From DASVWZ01 sp963708575 (GTDB lineage Bacteria > Acidobacteriota > Terriglobia > Terriglobales > Acidobacteriaceae): a stretch of DNA of 64,000 nt. The position numbers and the translations under genes are program-made. The notes beneath the pieces were generated by a model, which was not told where the DNA came from, did no database searches, and saw only the letters and a program-made list of their open reading frames with translations. The stretch covers positions 1 to 64,000 of the forward strand of contig CAVPTB010000007.1 in assembly GCA_963708575.1 (NCBI GenBank), written 5' to 3'. Positions 18,219 to 28,300 of this stretch are shown piece by piece. The stretch's first letter is position 1. Every line of letters begins with the position of its first letter.

Positions 18219-20009
18219 ATGCACTTTCGCAAGCCGGCCCCTTGGGCTTTTACTCTTCTTCTCCTTCTGGCTGTGCCCTTTGCGGGGATAGCCGCAGACA
18301 AAAATAAAGCCAAGCAGCCCGATACCGATAAGCCATCCTACGAATTACCCCAACCGGCTACCGAGAATATCGACTTCATGATGTACCAGCGTATTCGCGA
18401 CGAAGGTTTGGGTCACTCGCATGTCATGGAATACGCCTCTGCGCTTGCCGACGGAATTGGGCCGCGCCTAACCGGCTCTCCGAACGTAAAACGTGCCAAT
18501 GATTGGACTCGCGATCAGTTGACTGCGATGGGCTGTACGAATGCGCATCTCGAAGACTGGGGCGAATTTGGCATGGGGTGGCAACAACTTAACACTTGGG
18601 TTCGCATGGTGACACCGGATACGGCAGTATTCATTGCTCAAGCGTCCCCATGGTCCCCTTCGACCAGCGGCGCTGTGAGCGGTTCCGCGATCTGGGTGGA
18701 CATCAAGACGCCGGAGGATATCGACAAGTACAAAGGAAAACTGGGCGGAAAAATTGTTTTGTACGGCGACATGCGCGAGGTGAAGCCGGTCGACAAGCCA
18801 TTATTCGAGCGCCAAGACGAGAAGGATCTGGCCAAGATCGCCGACTATCCGCTGTCGCCCGAACACCCGTATGAGCAATACATGAAGGATTTCGCCAAAC
18901 GGATGGAGCTACAGCAGAAGTTTTTAGCACTCCTTGCGGCGGAGCACCCTCTCGCAGTCGTCATGCCCAGTCGCGACGGTAAGAACTCCGGCGGCTCCGG
19001 CGGGACGATTTTTGACGATCGAGGAATTGGTCGAGACATTTACAAGCACGATCACTTGATGCCCGTGCCGGTCGCAATCATGGCCATCGAAAACTACGGT
19101 CGCGTCTATCGCCTGTTGAAGGCAAATGTCCCCGTCACTATGGAAATGGACGTCGAAACCAAATTCTTTGGTGATCATGAGCACGGCTTCGACACCGTTG
19201 CTGAAATCCCTGGCACGGATCCCAAACTGAAAGACGAAGTGGTTATGGTGGGCGGACACCTGGATTCATGGGCTTCAGGCACCGGCGCTACTGATAATGG
19301 AGCGGGAACCGTCGTAGCGATGGAAGTGATGCGCATTCTGAATACTTTGCAGGTCAAGCCTCGCCGCACCATCCGCATTGCTCTGTGGACTGGTGAGGAA
19401 CAGGGCCTTTTCGGATCGGCCGGATACGTGAAGCAACACTTCGGTTTCGCGCCTTTGTCCACGGCGCCCGACCAGCTTAAGCTCCCGGAATGGATGCGGA
19501 AGGCCGCCGGGCCGATCGAGTTGAGGCCCGAACAGGCAAAACTTTCTGGCTATTTCAATGTCGATAACGGTACTGGAAAGATTCTCGGCATTTATCTTCA
19601 GGAGAATGCAGCCGAGAGATCTATCTTCCAGCAGTGGATCGAGCCTTTGAAGGACCTGGGCGTCACGACCATCACCATGCGGAACACCGGCGGAACCGAT
19701 CACGAATCGTTTGACGCGGTCGGAATTCCGGGGTTCCAGTTCATCCAGGACGAAATGGACTACGGCTCACGCACCCACCATTCCAACATGGACGTGTACG
19801 AACGCTTGCAACCGGGCGATCTGGCGCAGGCAGCTACAGTGGAAGCTATCTTCGTCTATAACACCGCAATGCGTGATCTGATGCTGCCGCGCAAGCCGCT
19901 GCCACATCCGGAACTCGACGAGCAGCGCTCCGCCCCGTTAAAACACGTTATGCCAGGGGCCGAAGAGGCTGCCGAGAAGGACGTAAAGGAACAAGAGAAG
20001 AAGCAGTGA
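18219..20009 (+). CDS. Secreted M28-family zinc metallopeptidase
   Basis: The 596-residue protein has a signal peptide (WAFTLLLLLAVPFAGIAA, cleavage about residue 28). A PA-like insert domain is present (about residues 130-290, including GGKIVLYGDMREVK). The M28 catalytic domain shows zinc ligands in GGHLDSWASGTGATDNGAG and WTGEEQGLFGSAGY, the third in TGGTDHESFDAVGIPGFQF, and a late His in YGSRTHHSNMDVYE. M28 enzymes are aminopeptidases or carboxypeptidases, here probably periplasmic. The start has a GAGGAAAA ribosome-binding site. The C-terminal tail is rich in Glu and Lys. A strong terminator follows. Confidence 0.93.
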   Translation: MHFRKPAPWAFTLLLLLAVPFAGIAADKNKAKQPDTDKPSYELPQPATENIDFMMYQRIRDEGLGHSHVMEYASALADGIGPRLTGSPNVKRANDWTRDQLTAMGCTNAHLEDWGEFGMGWQQLNTWVRMVTPDTAVFIAQASPWSPSTSGAVSGSAIWVDIKTPEDIDKYKGKLGGKIVLYGDMREVKPVDKPLFERQDEKDLAKIADYPLSPEHPYEQYMKDFAKRMELQQKFLALLAAEHPLAVVMPSRDGKNSGGSGGTIFDDRGIGRDIYKHDHLMPVPVAIMAIENYGRVYRLLKANVPVTMEMDVETKFFGDHEHGFDTVAEIPGTDPKLKDEVVMVGGHLDSWASGTGATDNGAGTVVAMEVMRILNTLQVKPRRTIRIALWTGEEQGLFGSAGYVKQHFGFAPLSTAPDQLKLPEWMRKAAGPIELRPEQAKLSGYFNVDNGTGKILGIYLQENAAERSIFQQWIEPLKDLGVTTITMRNTGGTDHESFDAVGIPGFQFIQDEMDYGSRTHHSNMDVYERLQPGDLAQAATVEAIFVYNTAMRDLMLPRKPLPHPELDEQRSAPLKHVMPGAEEAAEKDVKEQEKKQ

Positions 20010-20029
20010 AGTGCGCGCTGCGCCCCAGG

Positions 20030-20058
20030 ACAGACCGGTCAACAGCCGGTCTGTTTTT
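20030..20058 (+). terminator. Rho-independent terminator after the M28 peptidase gene
   Basis: A perfect 9-bp stem (ACAGACCGG at 20030-20038 with CCGGTCTGT at 20046-20054), a seven-base loop and a run of five T residues directly after it. It lies 20 bp past the stop codon and its T-run touches the stop codon of the convergent esterase gene. Confidence 0.9.
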
Positions 20059-20951
20059 CATTTGGCGCTCGCGAAGGCATTGGTATGAAATTGCAAGACC
20101 TCGCCAAGGTGCGAGAGAAAGTATCCTGCACTGTGATCACCGGCATAAAGATGGTACTCGTGCGGTACGCCTTCTGCTTGCAGCTCTTTGTGTAACTCGT
20201 TTGCCCCGGTCTCGAAGCCGTACTGATCCTGATCACCGCAGTTGAAGTAGATGGCGAGGCGCTTCAAGGCAGCGGGATTTTTCTTGGCCAGTAAAATCGG
20301 ATCATTTGCCCGCCAGTGTGCGAGATTCACGGGACTGCCAAACACGGAGCTCAAAAGTTTGGACATAGGAGTGCCTGATCGCAGCGCCGCATTCAATTCC
20401 TGTGGGGATTCGGTCATCAGAGCGGCACCCTCCGCGCTGACTGCGGAAAACATTTCCGGGTGTGCAAACCCGAACCGAAGGGCGCCATACCCTCCCATCG
20501 AAATACCTGTGATCGCTCTGGCCCCTCGCCGCTTATCGACGCGGTACTTGTTCTCGATGTAAGGAACGAATTCCTGAATAAAGAAATCGCTGTATCGTAG
20601 TTTTCCGTCAGCAGAATTGACGTAGAAGCTTGTCTTTGCCTCGGGCGTGACGATGAGAAAATCCCCAACCTTATGTTGTTGCCTAAAATCATCGATCACG
20701 GTGAGGCCACCGGTCTTGAAAAGCGTCTGCTCGTTATCACCCAGGCCGTGGAGAAAATACAAAATAGGAAAGTGACTCCCGGAATGTTCCGGCCCGGTTG
20801 AACCGTCATAGCCGGGAGGCAACAAGGCGCAGTAATGAACAACGTGCTTCAATATCTGGCTTTTCAGGGCGCTGCATTCGATTCGGCTCTGCGCGAACAC
20901 GGGTGCCACAAAAAGACCAACTAGCAATAGAACTCGACGGAAACCAACCAT
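20058..20951 (-). CDS. Secreted FrmB/esterase-D-like alpha/beta hydrolase
   Basis: The 297-residue protein has a signal peptide (VLLLVGLFVAPVFAQ) and an alpha/beta-hydrolase fold of the putative-esterase family, which includes S-formylglutathione hydrolases and mycolyltransferase-like enzymes. Visible elements are the oxyanion region FPILYFLHGLGDNEQ, the nucleophile in AITGISMGGYGALRFG, the acid in NCGDQDQYGFE and the histidine in YAGDHSAGYF. The export signal argues against a formaldehyde-detoxification role. It is the last gene of a four-gene run with ABC exporter components (eight bp after the permease), so it may modify an exported product. Confidence 0.88.
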   Translation of the reverse strand: MVGFRRVLLLVGLFVAPVFAQSRIECSALKSQILKHVVHYCALLPPGYDGSTGPEHSGSHFPILYFLHGLGDNEQTLFKTGGLTVIDDFRQQHKVGDFLIVTPEAKTSFYVNSADGKLRYSDFFIQEFVPYIENKYRVDKRRGARAITGISMGGYGALRFGFAHPEMFSAVSAEGAALMTESPQELNAALRSGTPMSKLLSSVFGSPVNLAHWRANDPILLAKKNPAALKRLAIYFNCGDQDQYGFETGANELHKELQAEGVPHEYHLYAGDHSAGYFLSHLGEVLQFHTNAFASAK

Positions 20952-20959
20952 AATGAAGT

Positions 20960-22363
20960 TTACTCGTAGCGTAGAGCTTGCACGGGATCAAGCTTGGCGG
21001 CTCGCGATGCTGGGTAGAGTCCGGAGAGCAGGCTCACCACGATCGAAAAACCGATGGCTCCAACCACCAGCCACCATGGCACAAACCATATCTGTTCGGG
21101 AGGGAAGTGCTGGCGCTTCAAATAAACATTGGTGCCGAGATTGATGACTCGCCCAATAGTCCATCCCAGGGCAACGCCCAAACCGCCGCCGAAAATTCCC
21201 ATTGCCCCGGCTTCAGCGAAGAAAAGACCGCGCACATCGGCATCGCTGGCGCCGATTGCCTTCATGATGCCAATTTCGCGTCTCCGTTCGAGGATCGCCA
21301 TAACCAAGGTGTTGATGATTCCGATCGAAGCTACCGCTAAAGCTAAGCTGCCAAATATCCCGAGAAACAGATCGAGCACCGCAAAGAACTGCCGCAGATT
21401 CTTGGTGGCATCCACAATCGAAAAAGTATTGAAACCCATTTTCTTAATACTCTCTTCGACTGCGGGCACAAACTTGGGACTTTTCACCCGGACTTCCACA
21501 GTCATGAACGTGGCAGCTCCGCCCGACAAGCTTGTAGTGTCCCGCAGATCAGAGGGTTGCATGACATGTAAGGTTTGAGCCAGTTTCAAGGGAATGAATA
21601 CTCGAGCACGCGCCTGGCCGCGCATGCTGTCCGGGTCAAGGTCTGAGACACCAACGATGGTTAATTTCTGCTCACGCGAAATCACGGAGTAGGATGCCGC
21701 AGCAATAGCATCTCTGGTCGAACCATCGGAATCGCGGCTCGTAGAGTTGGCCGCCGCCGCGGTTCGCTCGGCGTAGCGCATGATCAGCACTTGGCCCAGG
21801 AGAGGTTTCGCCAGTTCCTCAACCTTCACCGTGTCATCACTCGCGTCAGGACGCTTTCCCAGTAATTCCTCGGCGAAGGCCTTCTGCAAAACGGCTTCCG
21901 GAGCCGAGTCGGAAGTGAAGAAATGGCCTTGCATGCCTTCGAAGGCCTCATTATTCTGTGCGGAAAACGGCAGCCCGGCAACCATCGTGAGGTGAGGCTT
22001 GTCGGCAAACCGTAGATCCGTGATGAAGCGAATATCTGGATATGCCTCGCTCACGTTTGGAACTTGCTGAAATTTCTGCAGAAATGTTTCATCCAGAGCG
22101 GGACTCTCGGCAGGTGACGGCCCGCTTTGATCCTGCTCGCGGCCGAAGCCTCGTAAATCGCGTCGGGAAGTCACCACGACTGTATCGAATAGTCCAGACT
22201 TTTCCAGTCGCCGGCCGGCTAGCTGCTGTAAACCGATGCCGAGTGAGAGCATTGCCACGAGCGAAGCCACTCCCACGGAGATACCGATCGTCGTCAACGA
22301 ATTTCTCAGCAACGATTCCCGTAGGTTGCGGATGGCAAGTTCAGCGACGTCGTATCCCTTCAC
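20960..22363 (-). CDS. FtsX/MacB-type ABC permease
   Basis: The 467-residue protein has the MacB layout: an N-terminal helix after NSLTTIGISVGVASLVAMLS, a periplasmic domain of about 280 residues and three C-terminal helices. ERRREIGIMKAIGASDADV marks the cytoplasmic coupling segment, and SRAAKLDPVQALRYE is the typical end. It overlaps the upstream ATPase gene by four bases, so the two almost certainly form one transporter. MacB/LolCDE-type machines move lipoproteins, peptides or glycolipids out of the inner membrane. Confidence 0.92.
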   Translation of the reverse strand: MKGYDVAELAIRNLRESLLRNSLTTIGISVGVASLVAMLSLGIGLQQLAGRRLEKSGLFDTVVVTSRRDLRGFGREQDQSGPSPAESPALDETFLQKFQQVPNVSEAYPDIRFITDLRFADKPHLTMVAGLPFSAQNNEAFEGMQGHFFTSDSAPEAVLQKAFAEELLGKRPDASDDTVKVEELAKPLLGQVLIMRYAERTAAAANSTSRDSDGSTRDAIAAASYSVISREQKLTIVGVSDLDPDSMRGQARARVFIPLKLAQTLHVMQPSDLRDTTSLSGGAATFMTVEVRVKSPKFVPAVEESIKKMGFNTFSIVDATKNLRQFFAVLDLFLGIFGSLALAVASIGIINTLVMAILERRREIGIMKAIGASDADVRGLFFAEAGAMGIFGGGLGVALGWTIGRVINLGTNVYLKRQHFPPEQIWFVPWWLVVGAIGFSIVVSLLSGLYPASRAAKLDPVQALRYE

Positions 22364-23115
22364 CGTTCTCCTCCGCGGCTTGCGGTGCCGCCTACATTCG
22401 CGGTGTTCGGCTGATCGTCAGTCAATTTGCCATCTGCCAGAAAAATCATGCGCTTGGCGTACCGCTCAGCAAGCGTGCGCTCGTGAGTGACCATCACAAT
22501 CGTCATTTTCAAGGTTTCATTGAACTCACGAATGAAGTTCATGATTTCGGTGCCAGTGCGGCTATCGAGATTTCCCGTGGGCTCATCGGCCAGAAGAATC
22601 TGGGGCCGGTTGATCAAAGCCCGAGCGAGTGAGGCACGTTGCTGCTCGCCGCCGGATAGCTCCGTCGGCCGGTGACGAACACGCGCGCCCAATCCAACTT
22701 GGTCCAGGGCTTTCCGGGCGAGACCTGCTCGTTCATCGCGATTCATTTCAGCGAAACGCAGAGGCAATTCCACGTTCTCAAGCACATTCATGCTCGGAAT
22801 CAGGTTGAATGATTGAAATACCATCCCCACGGTGTACAGACGGTACTTGGCAAGTTGTTCGCGGGAGAGTTTTGCCAGATCGCGCTCTTGCACCACGATA
22901 CTGCCCGTAGTTGGCCGATCAAGGCCGGCGATGAGATTGAGCAGCGATGATTTCCCGGATCCCGAGGTGCCTAACAGCGCCACGAATTCCCCGGGTCCAA
23001 TTTGCAGCGAAACGCCATCCACCGCACGAATCAAAGACTCACCCATTTGGTAATGGCGGGTGACGTTGTCAATTTGAATCGTTGGAGAAATATGGGGAGG
23101 GTGACCTGAGCTCAT
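22360..23115 (-). CDS. LolD/MacB-type ABC transporter ATPase
   Basis: The 251-residue ATPase has Walker A GTSGSGKSSLLN, the signature LSGGEQQRASLARA, Walker B ILLADEPTGNLD and the switch histidine in MVTHERTLAERY. QMGESLIRAVDGVSLQIGPGE is the standard MacB/LolD opening. The stop overlaps the start of the FtsX-type permease, and its start lies four bases after the exporter gene upstream. An unusual proline/glycine-rich start of about ten residues and a C-terminal tail are not conserved. Confidence 0.94.
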   Translation of the reverse strand: MSSGHPPHISPTIQIDNVTRHYQMGESLIRAVDGVSLQIGPGEFVALLGTSGSGKSSLLNLIAGLDRPTTGSIVVQERDLAKLSREQLAKYRLYTVGMVFQSFNLIPSMNVLENVELPLRFAEMNRDERAGLARKALDQVGLGARVRHRPTELSGGEQQRASLARALINRPQILLADEPTGNLDSRTGTEIMNFIREFNETLKMTIVMVTHERTLAERYAKRMIFLADGKLTDDQPNTANVGGTASRGGER

Positions 23116-23119
23116 CTTG

Positions 23120-25021
23120 CTAGCTGCCCCTTACTAATCGAAGAGCGTCGGCAACTCCCGGTTCTTCGCTGCCTTGTTTCGATGATCCGTTTTCACCGGG
23201 AACCGTCGAGTCTTCACCTTCCCCAGGCGCAAGAAACAGGTTGCTTTCCAGTCCATGCTGCTTGGTGTAAAGCTCGTAGTAGCGACCTCGCATTGCGTAG
23301 AGTTCTGAGTGAGTACCTCTTTCAACAATCTGGCCGTGCTCGACTACCAAAATCTGGTCTGCACGCCGAATGGTTGACAGCCGGTGTGCTATGACGAAGG
23401 TGGTTCTACCTTGCATCAAATAAGATAGGCCCTCTTGGATCATTTGCTCGGACTCCGAGTCCAGGCTCGAAGTCGCTTCGTCCAAAATCAGAATTCTCGG
23501 ATTCGCTAAGATCGCTCGAGCGATGGAAATGCGCTGCCGCTGCCCGCCAGATAACTTCACACCGCGCTCGCCGACAATCGTTTCGTACTTGTCAGAAAAG
23601 GCTTCCGCGAACTCGTCCACCCGGGCGATTCGGCAAGCCTCCATAATCGCTTCCTCGCTAGCTTCGGGCCGCGAGAACGCGACATTTTCACGAATAGTTC
23701 CATCGAACAGGAATGATTCCTGCAAGACGACGCCCAGTTGCGTGCGGTAGGAATCCAGTTTCACGGTGCTGAGATCGATCCCGTCCACCAAAATCCTCCC
23801 TGACGTGGGCACATAAAATGCGGAAATCAATCCGATGGTTGTTGATTTTCCCGAGCCTGATGAACCCACCAGAGCGGTCACCGTCCCCGGGCTTGCGTGG
23901 AAAGACACATCGTTCAGCACCACCTTCGTGCCGTCATAGCTGAAACTAACATTGTCAAAATCAATATTGCCCACAATTTCCGGTAGCGATACGGTTCTGG
24001 CTGGATCTTTGTCCTCAGCCCGTTCCTTAAGAATTTCCTGTGTGCGTTCCAGACCAGCGAGCGCCTCGGTGAGTTGTGTGCCAATCTGCACGATCTGCAT
24101 GATGGGGGCGATCAGAAATCCCATCAACATGGTGTAAGTGAAGAAACCGCCGATTGTCAGAGATCCGGCCAGCATCTTGTGAGCACCGACAAACATGATT
24201 ACAGCGCCGACAACCCCGAGCAATACGCTAGCCGACAGACTCATAACGGAAGTCGCGGTCAGGGTGCGCATCACATTTTCCAGAAGGCGAGTCACTCCAA
24301 AGGAAAAGACTTTGTCCTCGCGCTCTTCGGCATGGTACCCCTTCACGACACGTACTCCGCCGAGAGACTCCGACAACCTTCCAGTAACCTCGGCGTTGAT
24401 TTTGCCACGCTCCCGAAAAATCGGTCGAATCGTTTGAAAAGCCTTCTTCAGTGCGATCGCGAAAACAAGCAGAAAGCCAAATGCCAAACCTGTCATCAGC
24501 GCGCTGATCCGGAATAGGAGTACGAGCGAAATCGTCGCCGTCAATAGACCGCCAACCAGGTCGACCAGGCCAGTACCGATCAGATTCCGTACACCCTCCA
24601 CGTCTGTCATGATCCGCGAGACCAACACGCCACTCTTGGTCGAGTCATGGAAGGCTACAGACAACCGTCCTACATGAGCCTGTACCTGCTGACGGAGCTC
24701 GGTAATTAGCCTTTGCGCGGCCTTCGACAGCAATTGCGTTAGGGAGAACGAGGTTATCCCCTGAATGACCGTTGCCAGCAAAACTCCCAGCACTAGGGGC
24801 GTGAGCAGCTTGACATGTCTCTGAATGATCACGTTATCAATCAGAAACTTCGTGGAGTAGGGAAGTACCAGGGCGGCGACCCGGTTGATCACCATGAGCA
24901 GAAAGCCAATTGCCAACAAGCCCCGCCGCGGGCGAATGAGGTCTCGCACTAGGGGAAGTACGGCGCGAAGCTGGGGACGCGACGCCCCCGATGCCTTGGG
25001 ATGGGAAGCCACTCGCTCCAT
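23120..25021 (-). CDS. MsbA-type ABC exporter (fused membrane and ATPase domains)
   Basis: The 633-residue half-transporter has six membrane helices (about residues 35-330) and a C-terminal nucleotide-binding domain: Walker A GSSGSGKSTTIG, signature LSGGQRQRISIARA, Walker B ILILDEATSSLD and FVIAHRLSTIRRAD with the switch histidine. Homodimers of this type export lipids, drugs or oligosaccharides. It heads a tight run with the LolD/MacB-type pair and the secreted esterase. Because the next gene upstream is the glucan-synthase-like gene, it is a candidate glucan or lipid exporter, but sequence alone does not fix the substrate. Confidence 0.93.
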   Translation of the reverse strand: MERVASHPKASGASRPQLRAVLPLVRDLIRPRRGLLAIGFLLMVINRVAALVLPYSTKFLIDNVIIQRHVKLLTPLVLGVLLATVIQGITSFSLTQLLSKAAQRLITELRQQVQAHVGRLSVAFHDSTKSGVLVSRIMTDVEGVRNLIGTGLVDLVGGLLTATISLVLLFRISALMTGLAFGFLLVFAIALKKAFQTIRPIFRERGKINAEVTGRLSESLGGVRVVKGYHAEEREDKVFSFGVTRLLENVMRTLTATSVMSLSASVLLGVVGAVIMFVGAHKMLAGSLTIGGFFTYTMLMGFLIAPIMQIVQIGTQLTEALAGLERTQEILKERAEDKDPARTVSLPEIVGNIDFDNVSFSYDGTKVVLNDVSFHASPGTVTALVGSSGSGKSTTIGLISAFYVPTSGRILVDGIDLSTVKLDSYRTQLGVVLQESFLFDGTIRENVAFSRPEASEEAIMEACRIARVDEFAEAFSDKYETIVGERGVKLSGGQRQRISIARAILANPRILILDEATSSLDSESEQMIQEGLSYLMQGRTTFVIAHRLSTIRRADQILVVEHGQIVERGTHSELYAMRGRYYELYTKQHGLESNLFLAPGEGEDSTVPGENGSSKQGSEEPGVADALRLVRGS

Positions 25022-25373
25022 TAGACACTATTCCTACTTAAGTAGGTTCAATTTGTAAGCTGCTCGAACTCCCGCGTGGGTAATTTCGGATAAAGCCTTT
25101 TTTCCTGAGGTTTATCCCTACTTGGTTATGTGTATTGCGCGGTACCGAGGAAAAGAGTCGAATAGCCTTTGCGATTTCAAAGTTAATAAAGGTTTCGAGA
25201 TGACGATGGTTGCGGGAAAACGTTGTGGTCCTGGTTTGTTTTATGTGGTCTTGGCCGTGGTTCTTATATCTTTGGTGTTCTTTTCCGTTCACCGCAGCCG
25301 CGCCATGGGGCCGCAGCAGAGTCCCATGCACGAGTCTCGATAATCCTGGTCTCCTGGAAACCCGCCGATTAGC
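25022..25373. other. 352-bp gap between two minus-strand operons
   Basis: This stretch separates the glucan-synthase-like gene from the exporter run. It contains an imperfect inverted repeat at about 25089-25118 (GGATAAAGCC against GGTTTATCC) and a possible tiny plus-strand membrane-protein gene, listed separately. I see no clear promoter or terminator. Confidence 0.4.
25200..25343 (+). CDS. Possible 47-residue single-pass membrane protein
   Basis: From the ATG at 25200 the frame encodes a short basic N-terminus, one hydrophobic helix (LFYVVLAVVLISLVFFSVH) and a polar tail. An AAAGG sequence lies about six bases upstream. It is on the opposite strand to both neighbours. The charge pattern suits a membrane peptide, but I recognise no family and a chance frame is possible. 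Confidence 0.3.
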   Translation: MTMVAGKRCGPGLFYVVLAVVLISLVFFSVHRSRAMGPQQSPMHESR

Positions 25374-28300
25374 CTACGCGGCAGCTGTTCCGTAGCCCGC
25401 ACGAACTGGACGAACATACGCCACAGGCTTCTCATGCAGGAGCAGTTCAGTCGCTTGTACCCGTGGGTCACTGTGGAACCACCGACGCACCACCTCTTCA
25501 TGTAGGTAATTGGAGATAGCCAGCAGGCTCATTCCTTGATGATGCGCCATCCAGCATCTGACTATCTCGTGGTTATGTCGCCAGGTGCGATGTTCTCCCG
25601 GTGTGTAGTCTGCTGATTCGTAGAAGCCATAAGGCCCAACCCAATTCTTGCGTTCCATCTTTCGTAGGTTCTGGAGAGCGCCCGGAGCATCCACCATCAA
25701 GGCCAGGAATGTGGAGTATGGAGAGATAACCAGAGCGTCCAATTCCTGCTCCTTTAAGGCCAACTGAGGCACTCCAAAGGCGTAATACCCGTAATTTCCG
25801 CTATCGTCGCGTTTTGCGAACGCCGACTCCGAAATGCCCCAAGGGATGTTCTTGGCTGACGTATAGGCCTGTTGGGTCCGCACCGCCGCGATGCGAGTGC
25901 GGTCTAACAGCGTATCCGGGTACGACTGCATCCAGAGTGCCGGCATCAGGTATTCGAACATGGTGCCCGTCCAAGACAGCAACACGGCGCGTCCGTGATC
26001 CATGGTGTGGACTCGTCCAAGCAGAAACCATGTGTCTTGAGGGATATCGTCCTTGGCGATGGCCACAAAGGCTGCGATGCGAGCTTCAGAAGCCAGTAGG
26101 TCATAGCAAGCAGCATTTAACTTCTGGGCGCTAGCGTCGAACCCCACGGAGAGCATTTTGCGTCGCGGATCCAGCAGGAAGCCAAAATCCATCTCATCGG
26201 CTGTTCTGCCTGCCTCCGAGATAATCGATCGTAGATTATCGACCAAGAGCGATGCATTCCCTTGGGCCGCGGAAAGCAACGTTACCAATTGCGCATGCTG
26301 GACGCTGGTGGCCCTGGTTTCGCTGGCAATCGCCGATATTCGCGAACTTACCCGCTCGATCAAGCCGGGAAGACGTTCGAGGGGCGTAGCCTGAATCGCC
26401 TCCGATTGGAGAACAGGGTCCTGCTGAAATTCTGCGAACTCAGGAAGCAGCCAGGGATAATAGTTGCGCACCAGCAATTTCACCTGCGCCAATCGCAGCC
26501 CTGCTTGTTCCTGGAACCATGCCACATCTTTGGACGTCTTGGAACTATGGTCTCCGCCCTCAGCGAAACTTCCCTCCGGCAGTTGCAAAAGGTTCTTCAG
26601 CCAGTTGGTGGTGTGTAGTTCCTTCTCCAGAAGCGAAAACTGTCTGCGAGAAAATGCCTGTAGTTCGACAAGGACGTGGGCGTAGTCGCAAAGACCGCGT
26701 CGTAGTGATGACTCCAATAGCGGACGGTGCAGGAGGTCGACCGCGCCCTGCTTTAAGGTCCAAAGCGAAGTTGCCAGATTACCGCTATCGACTGACGACA
26801 CGAACATTGGCGACAGTGGCTCAAGAGTCAGCGTGTTGTACCAGTTCAAAAGGTGGCCGCGGTACTTTCTTAGGGAAGCAATCGTACTCAGCGTCTTCTG
26901 AGTCGTATCCGCAAACTCCGGAACGGTAAAGTATCCAAATTCACAGGCGACTTGGCGAGCGTTCAGCAGCAGTCCCAGGTTGGTTGGCGAGACCCGGGCC
27001 GCCACGGCAAAGGGTTCTTCTTGAACATTGTCCGGAATCAACCAATGGTGTTCTTCGTCGCTGAACTCCAGGAAATAACGCCATGTCCGCAGGGCTGCGC
27101 GTCGCAGGAACAGTTCATCCCTTTCCGCAGGCTTTATATGCACCGGATGCGGAGGCCGATTCAACCATAATGAGATCAACTTGCTGGATGCCCAAAGGAA
27201 GAGAATTGGCGAAGCTGCCCAAATGGCGCGAGGCCGGCTCAACCAAACAATGAAACCCAAAACGAGGGCGACGATGGGAGTCCAATCCAAGTAGATGTCT
27301 AGCGGCGTTCGATACGTGCTACCCAATTCCGCTTCGGCAGCTGTCTCCCACTGTAACAAGCGCTGACGAGTAACCAGTCGCCTGACCAGCGTCCGTACGA
27401 CGGCATCCAGAGAAACCAGCATCTGGTGAGCGAGGAAGGTAATACTGAGAATGACATTGATGTTCGCTGCAAACAACGCATGCAATGCGTCGCGAGCCAC
27501 CACCGACTTCTTCTCCACAGAGGCTCGAACCAATTCAAATACAAACCGGCACCAAGCCGGGAGAAAAAGGATGGCGATCGTTGCCAATGTCCAATAAACT
27601 GCCCGGCCGGGCAGTACGGTCCACCCGAGTACCAGCAACAACAGGGTCGCGGGCTCGACCAGGCTACGCCGCAGATTGTCTAATATCTTCCACTTCGAAA
27701 TGGTCGAAATGGGGTTCGCCACGCGCTTTCCGGACTCATCCGGAACCTTAGGCAGCAGCCAGTTCGTGATTTGCCAGTCCCCGCGCAGCCAACGATGTTT
27801 GCGTCGGTTATATGCACTGTAGTGCGAGGGATAGTCCTCGATTACCTCGATGTCGCTTGCCAGCCCGACTCGCGCATAAGCTCCTTCGATCAAATCATGG
27901 CTTAACAGAGCGTTGCGCGGGAAACGCCGGTCCAGGACGCGGTGAAGAGTGCTGATTTCGTAAATTCCCTTGCCGGCAAAGATCGCCTCGCCGAACAAGT
28001 CCTGATAAACGTCGGAGATAGCGCGAGTGTAAATATCGAAGCCGGTTTCGCCCGAGTAGATTGCCGCCAGTCGCGAACGGACCGCGCTTTGAACACTTAC
28101 TCCGACCCGTGGTTGAAGAATTCCGTAACCCGCAATCACAATGTTCTTATCTGGATCAATGATCGCCTGGTTTAAAGGGTGAGCCAGCGTTCCCACCATG
28201 CGCTGTGCCGATCCGCGCGGCAATTCCGTATCTGAATCCAAGGTGATGACAAATCGTGCCTGTCTCAGAGTAGCAAGATCTCCGACTTTCACCGGGAAGC

